NCBI GenBank assembly: GCA_030426325.1
Contig: JAUHYO010000004.1
Location: 1 to 36,630, forward strand
Direction of reading: 5' to 3'
Source: Gammaproteobacteria bacterium
GTDB lineage: Bacteria; Pseudomonadota; Gammaproteobacteria; Steroidobacterales; Woeseiaceae
DNA length: 36,630 bases
Shown here in pieces: positions 1 through 9,471 of the stretch (position 1 is the first letter of the stretch; every line of letters begins with the position of its first letter). The position numbers were made by a program, and so were the translations under genes. The notes beneath the pieces are model-generated. The model did no database searches, was not told where the DNA came from, and was given only the letters and a program-made list of their open reading frames with translations.

Positions 1-704
1 TTGTGCTCCTGTTCGAGCCGCCAACGCAACATCGCATCGAAACCGGGCGTTTTGAGAAACAGCAGGCCATCGAGACGTTCGAACAGTTTCGCGTAGTCGG
101 TGCGGAGCTTGTGGTTGACGTAGTTGCGCCAGCGACCGTCGCTGTCCGCGGCCGATTCAAGCGCGTTGATCGGCTCACCGAGTTCAGCGTCAGATACGCC
201 CCGCGACGCCACACACCATCCCTCGAAAATCAGAAGGTCAACGGGACCCCGGACCGTGCTCCATTCACTTTGTGGAAAACGATCGTCACGTGACTTGTCA
301 AACCGCGGGATGCTGATTGACTCTCCGGACTGCAGTGATTTCAATCGCTCGATAACCGACACGCCCAGGTCAATATCGTGCGTACCCGGAACGCCCCGCG
401 TGGACAGCAGCGGATGAATGCGTTCACCGAGTGACTGTCGTTCGTCACGGGTGAGGTAGATGTCATCAATGGACAAAATCACAACGTTACGGCCATGCTC
501 GGCCGCCAGGTATTCGCTGATCAGCATGGCAAGCGTCGACTTCCCTGTCCCCTGTGCACCGTTCAGACCGAGCACGTACGTACAATCGCCATGCCCCGCC
601 ACGCGACCCTCAAGCCAGTCGGCAAATGGCAGAAAGTATTGCCTGGCGGACTCCGCATAAGCGGCAGGCAGTCCATTCTGCCGGCAAAAGTTCTCAAGGT
701 TCAT
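1..704 (-). CDS. D-glycerate kinase (P-loop GLYK-like), C-terminus cut by window edge
   Basis: The ORF track omits this gene because it runs off the left edge. Translating the minus strand from the ATG at 704 gives MNLENFCRQNGLPAAYAES and continues open to base 1 (about 234 residues). A Walker A motif, GLNGAQGTGKST, lies near residues 47-58, followed by an SIDDIYLT segment and a FEGWCVASR segment. These are typical of the P-loop D-glycerate 3-kinase family (plant GLYK and bacterial homologues), cytosolic enzymes that phosphorylate D-glycerate with ATP. The start overlaps the stop of the upstream phosphorylase gene as ATGA (701-704), so the two are probably translationally coupled. In this operon it would re-phosphorylate the glycerate released from glucosylglycerate. 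The position of phosphorylation (C2 or C3) cannot be read here. An uridine-kinase-like P-loop enzyme is the alternative. Confidence 0.85.
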   Translation of the reverse strand, partial: MNLENFCRQNGLPAAYAESARQYFLPFADWLEGRVAGHGDCTYVLGLNGAQGTGKSTLAMLISEYLAAEHGRNVVILSIDDIYLTRDERQSLGERIHPLLSTRGVPGTHDIDLGVSVIERLKSLQSGESISIPRFDKSRDDRFPQSEWSTVRGPVDLLIFEGWCVASRGVSDAELGEPINALESAADSDGRWRNYVNHKLRTDYAKLFERLDGLLFLKTPGFDAMLRWRLEQEH

Positions 705-2446
705 GCGTTGGTCAACCAGACCGTCTGGTAGGGTTGCAGTTCAACTACGGTCTGGCCCTCGTCAATGCGGTCGCCGCTGATCAGGTCGCGCCATTCGTCC
801 GTACTGACCAGGTTGACGTTCGCAAGCTCAAGCGACTGATGCTCCCGAGTGACGTTGCTGATACTGAACACGTCCTGGCGCCTGTCCGGCGACTGGCGCC
901 AGATGCCAAAGGTCTGCGGGCCAAGTTGCATCGTGAACTGCACGGCATTCGGATGAAACGCCGGTTGCGCTCGCCTTAACCTGATGAGGTGGGACAGTCC
1001 CGACAGAACCAGTGACTGCATGCTGCTCGGATCCTGTAGCAGGCTCGCCAGCTCCTCGTACTGCCAGGTATGCCGGTTGATCGATCGGTAACGGCCAGTT
1101 CTCGCAAGCCCTTCGTAGTCGTTCGCGGTGCCAAGCAGGCTGTGGATATAAATCCCAGGAATCCCCTCAAGCGCAAGCATGATGGCATGTGCGCAAACGA
1201 AACGATCCAGTTGGAATTCATCAGGACCGTCTTCGGTTCCTGCCAATGCATCAACGAGACTGATATTGACTTCGTAAGGGTGTGCCGCCCCGTCCGGACC
1301 GGTACGCAGCGAGATCTTGCCGCCAAAACCCGTGAGCGTATCCAGCAGGCGCGCCCGTTCCGCCTCCGACAACAAGCCATCCACCGGGCGCATGCCGATG
1401 CCATCGTGCGAAGCGAGGAAGTTGAAATAGGTTGTTCCGCCCCTGGCGGGCGGCATGCTCATCATCCATGTCTTGAGGTGGCGGCAATCGCCCGTCAGGA
1501 GTGTGTTGATGAGCAAGGGCGGTAAGGAGAAATTGTAGATCGCGTGCGCTTCATTTGAATTGCCGAAGTACGTCAGGTTGTCGCGATTTGGCACATTGGT
1601 TTCGGTTATCAACATGATCGAAGGATCGAAAAAGTCGATCAGCGTCCGGATCAACTTGATAATTTCATGCGTGCGCTGGTCATGCAGTGACGTTGTACCC
1701 GGCTCTTTCCAAAGAAACGCAATTGCATCGAGGCGCAAAACGCGCACGCCGTTCTCCAGGTAAAAGCGAATAATCTCTACAAAACGCAGCAGGACCTCGG
1801 GGTTGCCGAAGTCGAGATCAACCTGGTCGGGCCCGAAGGTGCACCAGACCCATCGTCTGCCATCCAGCGTTTCCACCTCCGTACGCAACGGCGTCGAGCG
1901 AGGCCGAACAACCAAACTCAGGTCTTCTTCCGGACTGGTTTCCTTGAAGTAGTCTTTCCCGGGGTCCTTGCGCGAAATAAAATTCTGGAACCACGCGGAG
2001 TGACTTGATACATGATTGATAACGAGATCGGCCATCAGGCGATAACGTTCGGCGATCGATCGAATATCATCCCAGCTACCGGCTTTCGCATCCACTGTGC
2101 AGTAGTCGATAACGGCAAACCCGTCGTCGGAGCTGTACGGGTAAAACGGCAAAATGTGTAAGCCATTGACCGTATCAGACAGGTAGCGGTCACAAAATTT
2201 CTGCAGCGATCTCAGTCCAGGCGTGCCGTCCTCTCGAATCGAAGTCGCATAGGTAATCATCCAGCAGTCGGACTCGTCCCAGTAATTCTGATAAGGCGTC
2301 GCCTCACAGATATCTCCGGTGTACCGCATCGCTTCGATGACAGCCGTCTCAAGGTTTTTGTGCCTGTCGCCGTAAATTACATCGAGGTGAGCACGAACTC
2401 GCGACTGGAGGCGCATCATGCCCGCTGATTCTTCTGTGCCATTCAA
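701..2446 (-). CDS. GH13_18 sugar phosphorylase, probable glucosylglycerate phosphorylase
   Basis: This 581-residue protein is a GH13 alpha-amylase fold enzyme of the sucrose phosphorylase subfamily. Visible are the barrel segment DLVINHVSSHSAWF (from about residue 140), the nucleophile region VLRLDAIAFLWKE (D240), the acid/base region LITETNVPN (E282) and LASHDGIGM (D348). The family transfers glucose from an alpha-glucoside to phosphate, giving glucose 1-phosphate. The length is above that of classical sucrose phosphorylases (about 500) and close to E. coli YcjM-type glucosylglycerate phosphorylase. The glucosylglycerate genes on both sides favour that acceptor over sucrose. The TTG start at 2446 is preferred: GAGGAG lies 8 nt upstream and the start overlaps the gpgS stop (TTGA). 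An in-frame ATG ten codons downstream is the alternative. Family is certain; acceptor specificity is inferred from context. Confidence 0.88.
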   Translation of the reverse strand: MNGTEESAGMMRLQSRVRAHLDVIYGDRHKNLETAVIEAMRYTGDICEATPYQNYWDESDCWMITYATSIREDGTPGLRSLQKFCDRYLSDTVNGLHILPFYPYSSDDGFAVIDYCTVDAKAGSWDDIRSIAERYRLMADLVINHVSSHSAWFQNFISRKDPGKDYFKETSPEEDLSLVVRPRSTPLRTEVETLDGRRWVWCTFGPDQVDLDFGNPEVLLRFVEIIRFYLENGVRVLRLDAIAFLWKEPGTTSLHDQRTHEIIKLIRTLIDFFDPSIMLITETNVPNRDNLTYFGNSNEAHAIYNFSLPPLLINTLLTGDCRHLKTWMMSMPPARGGTTYFNFLASHDGIGMRPVDGLLSEAERARLLDTLTGFGGKISLRTGPDGAAHPYEVNISLVDALAGTEDGPDEFQLDRFVCAHAIMLALEGIPGIYIHSLLGTANDYEGLARTGRYRSINRHTWQYEELASLLQDPSSMQSLVLSGLSHLIRLRRAQPAFHPNAVQFTMQLGPQTFGIWRQSPDRRQDVFSISNVTREHQSLELANVNLVSTDEWRDLISGDRIDEGQTVVELQPYQTVWLTNA

Positions 2447-3666
2447 CGCCCAAACTCCTCCATGTCCTGCTCGACAGCTTCATGCAATTCAGCGAGTACG
2501 TTCGGTACTGCACTGACGACACGGTTCCACGGTGGAATGAAAGGCGTGTCCATTGGATTCTCGCGAAACACCTCGCCCGCCTTGACAACATTGGCTGCGA
2601 ACAACTCGATCGCCTTTTCCTCTTTGTGACGATCAAACTTCAAGCCATTCATGACAGCATCGGCCTCAAACAGGTCGACGAAGTCCAGCGCGATGCGGTA
2701 ATAAGTGGCTTTGATGGTTCGCACCCTGTCGGGTGAAAAGGTCTCCCCCTGAATGGCAAGCTTTCGATACATTGCCTTGGCAATATCGATGCTCATCCTA
2801 GACAATCCACGCGTCTGGTCTTCCGCGCTCAGATCCTGGTGCTTATGGTCATAGGTATGCGCGACGTCGACCTGACAAAGGTGATTGGTCGAGTGGTTGC
2901 GGTGCATTTCGCTGAGAACGCCGATCTCAAGACCCCAGTCGGTCGGGATGCGCAAGTCCTCGATGACGGTGCGACGCAACGCGAACTCACCGGCGAGGGG
3001 GTAACGAAACGAGTGCAGAAAATCGAGGTAGTCGTTGCGACCGCACACCACACGTAACGCGAGGATCAACGGCGTCACCAGCAATCGCGTGACGCGCCCG
3101 CCAAGTGTCTCCCCGTTGGAACGCGCGTAGTAGCCCTTGCTGAAATTGAAACTGAAACTCGGATTTGCGACTGGATAAATAAGGCGCGCGAGAAGGTCGC
3201 GCTTATAGGTTTTGATATCGGCATCGTGCAATGCAACACTGGATGCGCGGCCCGCCGCCAGAACGTAGCCGTAGCAGAACCAGACATTGCGTCCTTTCCC
3301 GGGCTCACTGGGGGACAATCCCTTCTCTCTGAGCCGTGCGTCCAGTGCCCGCAAACGCGGGCCGTCGTTCCACAACACGCGATGATGTTGCGGCAGCCGC
3401 CCGAAAAACTTGAGAGCATGCCGATACTCGGCTTCATCGGCCCGGTCCAGGCCAATGACAATTTCGTTCAGATAGGGAACGCGGGACAACTCACTCACTA
3501 TATTCTCAAGGGCCGGCGTCGCGAGCTCCGAATACAGCGACGGCACAACCAGCCCCATAGGTCGATAGCGTGAAAACTCGATCAGTTCTCGCTCAAGATC
3601 TTCGACCTTTCGGTCGGAGAGGTTGTGCAGCGTCGCAATATTGCCGTTCTGGTGAAAGTCACCCAA
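2443..3666 (-). CDS. gpgS: Glucosyl-3-phosphoglycerate synthase (GT81-like)
   Basis: This 407-residue cytosolic glycosyltransferase has a GT-A fold. It begins MGDFHQNGNIATLHNL, then shows LVVPSLYSEL and a metal-binding DxD-type motif in ALHDADIKTY. Further landmarks are GRNDYLDFLHSFRYPLAGEF and DWGLEIGVLSEM, which I associate with glucosyl-3-phosphoglycerate synthases. The enzyme joins glucose from an NDP-glucose to 3-phosphoglycerate, the first step to the compatible solute glucosylglycerate. It lies 3 nt after the phosphatase gene and its stop overlaps the phosphorylase start. The coupling with a phosphatase supports the two-step GpgS/GpgP route. Mannosyl-3-phosphoglycerate synthase is a related alternative, but the downstream GH13 alpha-glucosyl phosphorylase argues for glucose. 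Confidence 0.85.
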   Translation of the reverse strand: MGDFHQNGNIATLHNLSDRKVEDLERELIEFSRYRPMGLVVPSLYSELATPALENIVSELSRVPYLNEIVIGLDRADEAEYRHALKFFGRLPQHHRVLWNDGPRLRALDARLREKGLSPSEPGKGRNVWFCYGYVLAAGRASSVALHDADIKTYKRDLLARLIYPVANPSFSFNFSKGYYARSNGETLGGRVTRLLVTPLILALRVVCGRNDYLDFLHSFRYPLAGEFALRRTVIEDLRIPTDWGLEIGVLSEMHRNHSTNHLCQVDVAHTYDHKHQDLSAEDQTRGLSRMSIDIAKAMYRKLAIQGETFSPDRVRTIKATYYRIALDFVDLFEADAVMNGLKFDRHKEEKAIELFAANVVKAGEVFRENPMDTPFIPPWNRVVSAVPNVLAELHEAVEQDMEEFGR

Positions 3667-3669
3667 TGC

Positions 3670-4512
3670 TTATTCTCCGTTTGCGTTCAGGGATAGTCGG
3701 TTCTCATCAAGCTCGTTGAGCAGCGTAAGTATCGCTTCATTCCATCCAGCCGGGCCGGCAGCAGCTGGCCGGAGGACCCGGTTGTCCGAGCTCAACATCA
3801 GGCGATGCTTGTGCTTGCCGGGAATAATGACCGCGATATCCGTATGCGAAAGCATGCCGAGATCGTTCGGCCCGTCTCCGAGCGACACAGAAACCAGCGT
3901 CCGGTCGGGCCACTCCTCCGCGTAGGCCTTTAAAAGCTGGCGTACAGCCTGTTCCTTGCCCGTGTTTCCCAACAGATGCATAAAGCGCCCGCCCATCACG
4001 CAGCGTAATCCGAGGGCGTTCATCGAACTTTCAAACTGCCTGGCTCGCGCTTCGCTGTCGCGCCACAGTATAGGCTCAGAAGCTGCGCGATCGTTGGCAC
4101 GCAGGGCTTGTTGATCAGTTAACCCCGTCTCGCGAACAATGCCGGCGATGCCCAATTCATAGAAGGCCACACAATCAAAAGAGCTCGCTGACTTGACCTT
4201 CTCGTAGGCGGAGCGCAGTTCGGCCCGTGAGCTTGAGTTTAGCGGTGGTGTCGTTGAGCGATCGAAGTAGCCGGAGGGAACAGACAGCACAGCGCCGTTT
4301 TCTGCGACAACCGGGTGGGCGAGTTGCAGTTGCTCCCGATAGTCATCGAGCTCAGCAAGCGTCTTGCTGCTGACCAACACGAGCGGAACTTCGTGTCGCT
4401 TGAGTATTTCGAGTGCGGGTTGCGCCGGAGACCAGTCGTAAGTGTCGTGATCCAGCAGTGTGCCGTCGAGATCACTGAAAACAATCAGCTGTATGTTGGT
4501 ACTTGATGAAAT
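3670..4512 (-). CDS. gpgP: Glucosyl/mannosyl-3-phosphoglycerate phosphatase (HAD-IIB), non-canonical start
   Basis: The ORF track begins this frame at an internal GTG (4380), which omits the catalytic motif. Reading upstream, the frame stays open to a stop at 4540-4542 and encodes QLIVFSDLDGTLLDHDTYDW, the HAD motif I with both aspartates. VLVSSKTLAEL (motif II) and SLGDGPNDLGML (motif IV) follow. The protein is a Cof-type phosphatase that would remove phosphate from glucosyl-3-phosphoglycerate to give glucosylglycerate. No ATG, GTG or TTG exists between the upstream stop and the DLDGT motif. I place the start at ATT (4512-4510), with GAG-rich sequence just upstream; CTG at 4488 is the other option. 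A sequencing indel near 4490-4540 cannot be excluded. The gene heads the operon, 3 nt before gpgS. Confidence 0.8.
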   Translation of the reverse strand: MSSSTNIQLIVFSDLDGTLLDHDTYDWSPAQPALEILKRHEVPLVLVSSKTLAELDDYREQLQLAHPVVAENGAVLSVPSGYFDRSTTPPLNSSSRAELRSAYEKVKSASSFDCVAFYELGIAGIVRETGLTDQQALRANDRAASEPILWRDSEARARQFESSMNALGLRCVMGGRFMHLLGNTGKEQAVRQLLKAYAEEWPDRTLVSVSLGDGPNDLGMLSHTDIAVIIPGKHKHRLMLSSDNRVLRPAAAGPAGWNEAILTLLNELDENRLSLNANGE

Positions 4513-4541
4513 GTTTCTCGTCCGTGGGGATGTCGAAAATC

Positions 4542-4569
4542 ATCATGCCGCATTAAAAGCGCCAGTCAA
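4542..4569 (-). promoter_or_regulatory. Predicted sigma70-type promoter of the glucosylglycerate operon
   Basis: Read on the minus strand, TTGACT (4569-4564) and CATGAT (4547-4542) are separated by 16 nt. The -35 matches five of six and the -10 four of six consensus bases. The implied transcript start is near 4535, about 20-25 nt before the proposed ATT start of gpgP. The ATG codons at 4546 and 4543 fall inside the -10 element, so they are unlikely to be translation starts. This is prediction only. Confidence 0.5.
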
Positions 4570-4820
4570 AACGTACTTTCAGGCCCGCACGATTACTGTG
4601 CGAGCTTGAATCGCATTGCACAATGATGGCGCATAAAGTCACGACGCTGCAGAACAATATCGCAACGATTTCATGTGCTTAGCCGATACCCGGGCGAGCC
4701 ATGGTATAGCTCGGTCCCTGGCGGATTCCTTGCGAACGAATGATTCATTCGGAGCATGTTGCGCAAACATCTAGCCCCAGGAATGCTGCAAGGCCGCATG
4801 CTGGCCGAGTCCGGCGGCGA
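4570..4820. other. Non-coding spacer with inverted repeats
   Basis: No convincing gene lies between the HDOD regulator stop and the gpg promoter. The spacer holds a CGAATG-ATT-CATTCG inverted repeat (4737-4751), a weaker repeat CGAGC/GCTCG around 4695-4712, and TGCGA-N7-TCGCA at 4599-4615. The first could be part of a terminator of the HDOD operon or an operator, but no T-tract follows on either strand. The rest shows no structure I can assign. Confidence 0.4.
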
Positions 4821-6002
4821 TCACGCTGCCGCGAGCGCCGACCATTCCTGGCATTTTTCCGGTGAAAGACCGGACCACTTGAGTTCGCCCAGGCTTTCGG
4901 CCGGATCGTCAGCGGCCGCCTTGTGGGAACTGGGGCAAAGTGGACTGGCGGCGAAGACAGCCATTGCCACGGAAAACTCGCCGGAAGGGACTTCGCTCGC
5001 TGCATGGTGAAACGCTATGGCCTCGACGATGCTGTCGGGCAGTCCCCACAAGCCGATCAGGTAAGCCCCCATCTGGGCATGATCGCAGCCAAGCACTTCG
5101 AGTTCGGCGTCGCGTGCCGTCATGCCGTCGTTATTCATTTTCTCAAGAACCTGCTCATACGCATCAGGGGCGCCGGTTGCAATAATCAGCTTTCCGATGT
5201 CGTGGAGCATGCCAGCCTGCATGGCTTCGTCGGCGATATTCCTGTCCTTTGACTCTTTGGTGGCGATAGCACGTGCGGCCGCACCAACCGCGAGGCTGTG
5301 ACTCCAGAGTGCATCGAGCTGCAACTTGCTGGAGTCCCCCTCGAAACACTTGAATGCGGCCGTTGAAAGCGCAAGACCACGAATGGTATCGGCGCCCAGG
5401 AAGTTTGCGGCCTGCCCGATATTCTCAATATGTCGCGGCAAACCAAAAAATGCAGAGTTAACAAGCTGCAGCAGCTTGGCCGTTAGGGCGATGTCCTTCG
5501 CAATGATCTCGCCCACACGCTCAAGCGACATGTCATCCGAGTCCATTTCCCGTCGCAGCTCCTGGTATATTTCCGGCAGGCTCGGCAATGCGTCCAGACC
5601 GGCCACGACGCGCTGAACCTTCTCGTTCTTCAGCAAGTCCCGAAGCCGGCAAGCGCGTAATACGGCTTCCCGCAAGGTGTCCGCGTCGCAAGGCTTGGCC
5701 AGGAACTGATGGGCCGTCCCCGACGAACGCAGAGCGGATTCCTGGTCTGTTTGACCTGAAAGCACGATGCGGGTGATGCCAGGGTCATGCGCATGTACCT
5801 TTCTGAGCAAGTCGGCGCCGTCCATATTCGGCATGCGCATGTCCGTGACCACAACGTGGAATTCATTTTCCGCCAGCATCTTCAGCGCCGCCGCTGCGCC
5901 CTCGGCAAAACTCATGTCCCACTCATTCCGCATTGGGCGAAGCATTCGCCGCAGGCCGGACAGTACGTTGGGCTCGTCATCCACGAAAAGCACTCTCCTC
6001 AT
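4821..6002 (-). CDS. Response regulator with REC and HDOD domains
   Basis: This 393-residue protein starts with a receiver domain: FVDDEP acidic pocket, VVVTDMRMPNMDG with phospho-acceptor D54, and FLAKPCD with the conserved lysine. An HDOD domain follows, from about residue 138 (LPSLPEIYQELR) to about 340. It contains LQLVNSAFFG, WSHSLAVG and MLHDIGKL (H267-D268), so the HD dyad is retained although HDOD proteins are usually considered non-catalytic. HDOD regulators relay signals by protein-protein contacts in motility, stress and c-di-GMP circuits. There is no DNA-binding domain. Its ATG overlaps the stop of the REC-PAS kinase (ATGA, 5999-6002), placing it last in a four-gene coupled operon, so that kinase is its likely phosphodonor. 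The C-terminal 50 residues have no domain I recognise. Confidence 0.9.
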   Translation of the reverse strand: MRRVLFVDDEPNVLSGLRRMLRPMRNEWDMSFAEGAAAALKMLAENEFHVVVTDMRMPNMDGADLLRKVHAHDPGITRIVLSGQTDQESALRSSGTAHQFLAKPCDADTLREAVLRACRLRDLLKNEKVQRVVAGLDALPSLPEIYQELRREMDSDDMSLERVGEIIAKDIALTAKLLQLVNSAFFGLPRHIENIGQAANFLGADTIRGLALSTAAFKCFEGDSSKLQLDALWSHSLAVGAAARAIATKESKDRNIADEAMQAGMLHDIGKLIIATGAPDAYEQVLEKMNNDGMTARDAELEVLGCDHAQMGAYLIGLWGLPDSIVEAIAFHHAASEVPSGEFSVAMAVFAASPLCPSSHKAAADDPAESLGELKWSGLSPEKCQEWSALAAA

Positions 6003-7630
6003 ACGGCAACCTCCAGTTCAGAGTCGGTCAGAGGAAGGCGTATCGTGAAGCAACTTCCCTGGCCGGGTTTTGAATCCACCCGGATGCTCCCCCCATGGAG
6101 GTCCACGATGACCTGGTAGGCGATCGCCAGGCCCTGGCCCGTGCCCTTGCCCACCGTTTTGGTGGTGAAGAATGGATCGAAGATTCTCTCGCGAACCTGC
6201 TCGGTCATACCGCATCCGCTGTCCCTGATTTCAATGACAGCATCGGGACCGTCGGCAAAGGCCCGAATATGAATGTCTCCTTTCGCGCCCTCTGGGGACG
6301 CCTCGTCAATCGCATGTGCTGCGTTGACGATCATGTTGAGTAAGGCCTGGTTGATGGAAGAAACCACGCAGGGAACGGCGGGAAGGTCTTCGTCGAGGTC
6401 AAGGTGCAGGTCGGCAAGGTACTTCCATTCGTTGCGTGCGACCGTCACCGTGGACCGGATTGCCTTGCACAAGTCCGCGGGCTCCCTGTTCTCCCCCGGG
6501 TGTGAGAAGTCCTTCATCGCCAGAACAATTCTTTTGATTTGCTCAACGCCGTCGGCCGATTGATCCAACGCTGCCGGCAACTCCTCGAGAATAAAGTCGA
6601 TGTCTGTACCAGCTGCTGATTCAACCAGCTTCTCGACCAGCTCGCTGGTCGCTGACAGGTTCGTGGCCTGCTCGCGAAGCTCCCGGGCGCTTCGCAGCAG
6701 CGGAAGAATCTCCTTTAACGAGTCGCTTATAAACGCAATGTTGTCGCCGACGTACTGGCTCGGGGTGTTGATCTCGTGAGCGACTCCCGCGGCCAGCTGG
6801 CCGACACTTTCGAGCTTTTGAGCAAGCTTTAACTCGTCCTGAAGCCGAAGTTCATCTGTTATATCGCGAACGACGCCGATTATGCGCTTCAGGTCGCCAC
6901 GGGAATCGAGAACCGGATAGCCGTCATTCCGCAATACTCGTGTCGAGCCATCGGGAAGCAGAATACGGAACTGGGATGAGAAAGCGGTTTTGGCAAGCTT
7001 GGCCTGCTGGTAGGTTTTAACGACATCTGCTCGATCATTCCGGTGCACCGTATCGCGCCACCGCATATCAGTGAGGCTGTGAAGGGGCCGGCCGAAAATT
7101 TCGCTTATCGATGGACTGGCAAACAGGGTTGAATCGTCACGTGCCGAAAACAGCCACAATCCCTCACTGATGCGCGAGGTGATCTCGCGCAGGAAACTGT
7201 CTTTCTCCCGGAGAGCGTCCAGCGTCGCCAGGTGGGCCGCATAGAGGCGGCGTCGCTCGATTGCATAGGTCACAACCTTGCTAAAGGTGCGGTCGTTGAT
7301 TTCTTCCTTGCTAAAGTATTCCTGAGCACCATGTTGCAAGGCGCGAATGCCCAGATCCTCCGAGTCGTAGCCCGTCAGTAAGACAATCGCCGCGTTCCGC
7401 TTCCTGAAGGCCTCGACGCCATCCAGGTCATTACAGTCCGGAAGCCGGTAATCCAGAAGGACGCAGGCAGTGGGCGCCGCATCATAGATATCCAGTGCCG
7501 CTTCAAGCGATTCCGCTTCGACGGTCTCAAAGCTCTGCTTAAGCAGCCGCGCGACGCGGCGCCGATCGACCAGGTCATCATCGACAATGAGTATCATCGG
7601 TTTGTTGGAAGCTGAAGTCACTCGATTCAA
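5999..7630 (-). CDS. Cytosolic hybrid sensor kinase: REC-PAS-HisKA-HATPase
   Basis: The 543-residue protein has an N-terminal receiver ([23 protein letters not shown] with D60; YFSKEE). A PAS domain follows at about 145-260 ([14 protein letters not shown] to [11 protein letters not shown]). Then come a HisKA dimerisation helix with the phospho-acceptor H285 in [18 protein letters not shown] and an HATPase domain ([13 protein letters not shown]-box, [28 protein letters not shown]). No signal peptide or membrane helix is evident, so it should be cytosolic. It is coupled by 4-nt overlaps to the membrane kinase upstream and to the REC-HDOD gene downstream. The H-box is almost identical to that of the upstream kinase, implying common ancestry. 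An N-terminal REC lets this kinase itself be phosphorylated by its partner, forming a cascade. Domain calls are secure; the signal is unknown. Confidence 0.92.
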   Translation of the reverse strand: MNRVTSASNKPMILIVDDDLVDRRRVARLLKQSFETVEAESLEAALDIYDAAPTACVLLDYRLPDCNDLDGVEAFRKRNAAIVLLTGYDSEDLGIRALQHGAQEYFSKEEINDRTFSKVVTYAIERRRLYAAHLATLDALREKDSFLREITSRISEGLWLFSARDDSTLFASPSISEIFGRPLHSLTDMRWRDTVHRNDRADVVKTYQQAKLAKTAFSSQFRILLPDGSTRVLRNDGYPVLDSRGDLKRIIGVVRDITDELRLQDELKLAQKLESVGQLAAGVAHEINTPSQYVGDNIAFISDSLKEILPLLRSARELREQATNLSATSELVEKLVESAAGTDIDFILEELPAALDQSADGVEQIKRIVLAMKDFSHPGENREPADLCKAIRSTVTVARNEWKYLADLHLDLDEDLPAVPCVVSSINQALLNMIVNAAHAIDEASPEGAKGDIHIRAFADGPDAVIEIRDSGCGMTEQVRERIFDPFFTTKTVGKGTGQGLAIAYQVIVDLHGGSIRVDSKPGQGSCFTIRLPLTDSELEVAV

Positions 7631-9471
7631 CCTGACGCCGTAGCCTGACAGTCCGCCGCGCCCACCTGGTCATTGGCTGCATCCATGTCGTCGGCGACCG
7701 CATCTGACCTGACGGGCAGCTCGATCGTGAAGCGCGCACCACGATCATCGCTGCCGGGTGTCACGGAAATCGACCCCCGATGCTGTTCCGTAACGATGCG
7801 GTAAGCGATGGCCAGCCCCTGGCCCGTACCGCTGCCGACCTCTTTGGTCGTGAAAAACGGATCAAACACCCTGCTTCGAATCGATTCAGGAATGCCGGGT
7901 CCGTTGTCCTCGATAACGACACGAACCCAGTCCGCATCCTGTCGAGTCTGAATTGAAATAACTCCCTTTTCACCGTTCTCAGCGTTGTCGGCAATCGCCT
8001 GGGCTGCATTGACAATCAAGTTCAGGATCACCTGGTTTAATCCGGAAACGTTGCACGGGACCGAAGGTATATTGACGTCAAAATCAAAGTCAATATCGGC
8101 AACGTATTTCCACTCGTTTCTTGCAACGGTAACGATGTTTTCAATCGTGTGATTAATATCAATCGGGCGTAACGACTCGTCGCCCGGGTGGGAGAACTCC
8201 TTCATAGCGCGAACGATCTGGGCGATCTGGTCAACGCCTGAGGTTGCCTCGCGCAGCGCAACAGGAACCTCGTCTCTCAAGAACGGTACATCGGCCTTGT
8301 TCCAGGCTTCGCGGATGGATTTATTATCGCGGCTATCGTTCTCCATATCGGTCTCCCACGCCTGCATGACCGACTCGAGGTCATCCCAGGAAGAGCTAAG
8401 AAACCGGATGTTGTCGCCTACGTACTGCGCAGGGGTGTTGATTTCGTGAGCAATACCGGCGGCAAGTTGACCGATTGACTCAAGCTTCTGCGCCATACGC
8501 AGTTCGCCCTCCATTCGCTCACGTTCCTCGATTTGAGTTTCAAGGGCCCGATTCGCTTTGGTCAAATCCTCCGTTCTTGCCCGGACTCTTGCTTCCAGGT
8601 TTCCGCGCGCCCGCTGTAGAAGCTGGACGTAAGTCGATACCTGCAGCACCTTGCGAACGCTGTATATGATCAACAAGAGAATCAATGCAAACAGTGCGAT
8701 GCGATAGAAAACAGACTGCTGTCGATCGCGCGCATACGTCTCATCGAGGCCCGCCTGGAGGTCATAGACGATATCCGGCACGAGGCCAGAAAACACTTTG
8801 TCCGCTTCGGCGCGCATTAGCTGTTCATGTTCCTGAATTGCCTGAGCATGCGAGGTAAATATTTTCCATTCACTGCGCTCAACCAACGATGGTTGGGAGG
8901 CTTCCGCCACAATGATTGCATCAGAGATCGCATTCAGTGAGGCGACGTCCTGGCGAACGGCGTGCGTCAGCCACAGCTTCTCAAGCCTGTTCAGTAGATC
9001 TGTATCCTGCTGCCAACCCGGTCCGTCCCGCCCCGAAAGAACCTGCAACATCTCGGTACCGATCGCCCTGGAATTTCTGACAATCGCATGATGGGCTTTA
9101 AATCGCTCGAAACTGTCCAGCTTGTCGTTTCCAGCCCGACGCAATCGCGTGGATGCCAGCTCGCCCCAGAAACTGCGAGCGGCTTTCAAGTTTGACCGGA
9201 ACTCGGCCTGCAGTTCGGTTGCCTGGTCCAGATCGACGCGGCGAAACTGCATTAGCGATAACAGTGCGGTATCCAGCCGCGCGTTACTTATGGTCGTACG
9301 GTCGAGCAGAACAGTTCCGGCCTGGTACCGATCGACCCCCGAGTTGGCGGAAAGGGTTAACAGGGTTGCGCTGATAATTAGCACGCTCATAGCGAGCACA
9401 ATCTCGACGATAAACGTTTTCCAGCCACGCTGGATAGGCTTGCGGTCAGTGCTCGGTATCGTCCCGCTCAC
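7627..9471 (-). CDS. Membrane sensor histidine kinase with periplasmic helical sensor domain
   Basis: This 614-residue kinase has one membrane helix at about residues 20-42 ([20 protein letters not shown]) and a second at about 257-275 ([15 protein letters not shown]). They enclose a periplasmic region of some 210 residues that is rich in helix-forming sequence and has no CxxCH motif. A coiled-coil linker (about 283-325) leads to HisKA with H342 in [18 protein letters not shown], then HATPase ([40 protein letters not shown]). The last region (about 600-614) is a short tail. The start overlaps the stop of the cytochrome c peroxidase-like gene (9468-9471), so the periplasmic haem protein is a plausible partner of the periplasmic sensor region. 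That functional link is inference from gene order only. Confidence 0.9.
   Translation of the reverse strand: MSGTIPSTDRKPIQRGWKTFIVEIVLAMSVLIISATLLTLSANSGVDRYQAGTVLLDRTTISNARLDTALLSLMQFRRVDLDQATELQAEFRSNLKAARSFWGELASTRLRRAGNDKLDSFERFKAHHAIVRNSRAIGTEMLQVLSGRDGPGWQQDTDLLNRLEKLWLTHAVRQDVASLNAISDAIIVAEASQPSLVERSEWKIFTSHAQAIQEHEQLMRAEADKVFSGLVPDIVYDLQAGLDETYARDRQQSVFYRIALFALILLLIIYSVRKVLQVSTYVQLLQRARGNLEARVRARTEDLTKANRALETQIEERERMEGELRMAQKLESIGQLAAGIAHEINTPAQYVGDNIRFLSSSWDDLESVMQAWETDMENDSRDNKSIREAWNKADVPFLRDEVPVALREATSGVDQIAQIVRAMKEFSHPGDESLRPIDINHTIENIVTVARNEWKYVADIDFDFDVNIPSVPCNVSGLNQVILNLIVNAAQAIADNAENGEKGVISIQTRQDADWVRVVIEDNGPGIPESIRSRVFDPFFTTKEVGSGTGQGLAIAYRIVTEQHRGSISVTPGSDDRGARFTIELPVRSDAVADDMDAANDQVGAADCQATASG

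Noticed and set aside
4239-4484. 81-residue minus-strand ORF over the start of gpgP
   Set aside because: It is a frame shadow; the overlapping frame encodes the HAD motif FSDLDGTLLD and the phosphatase body.
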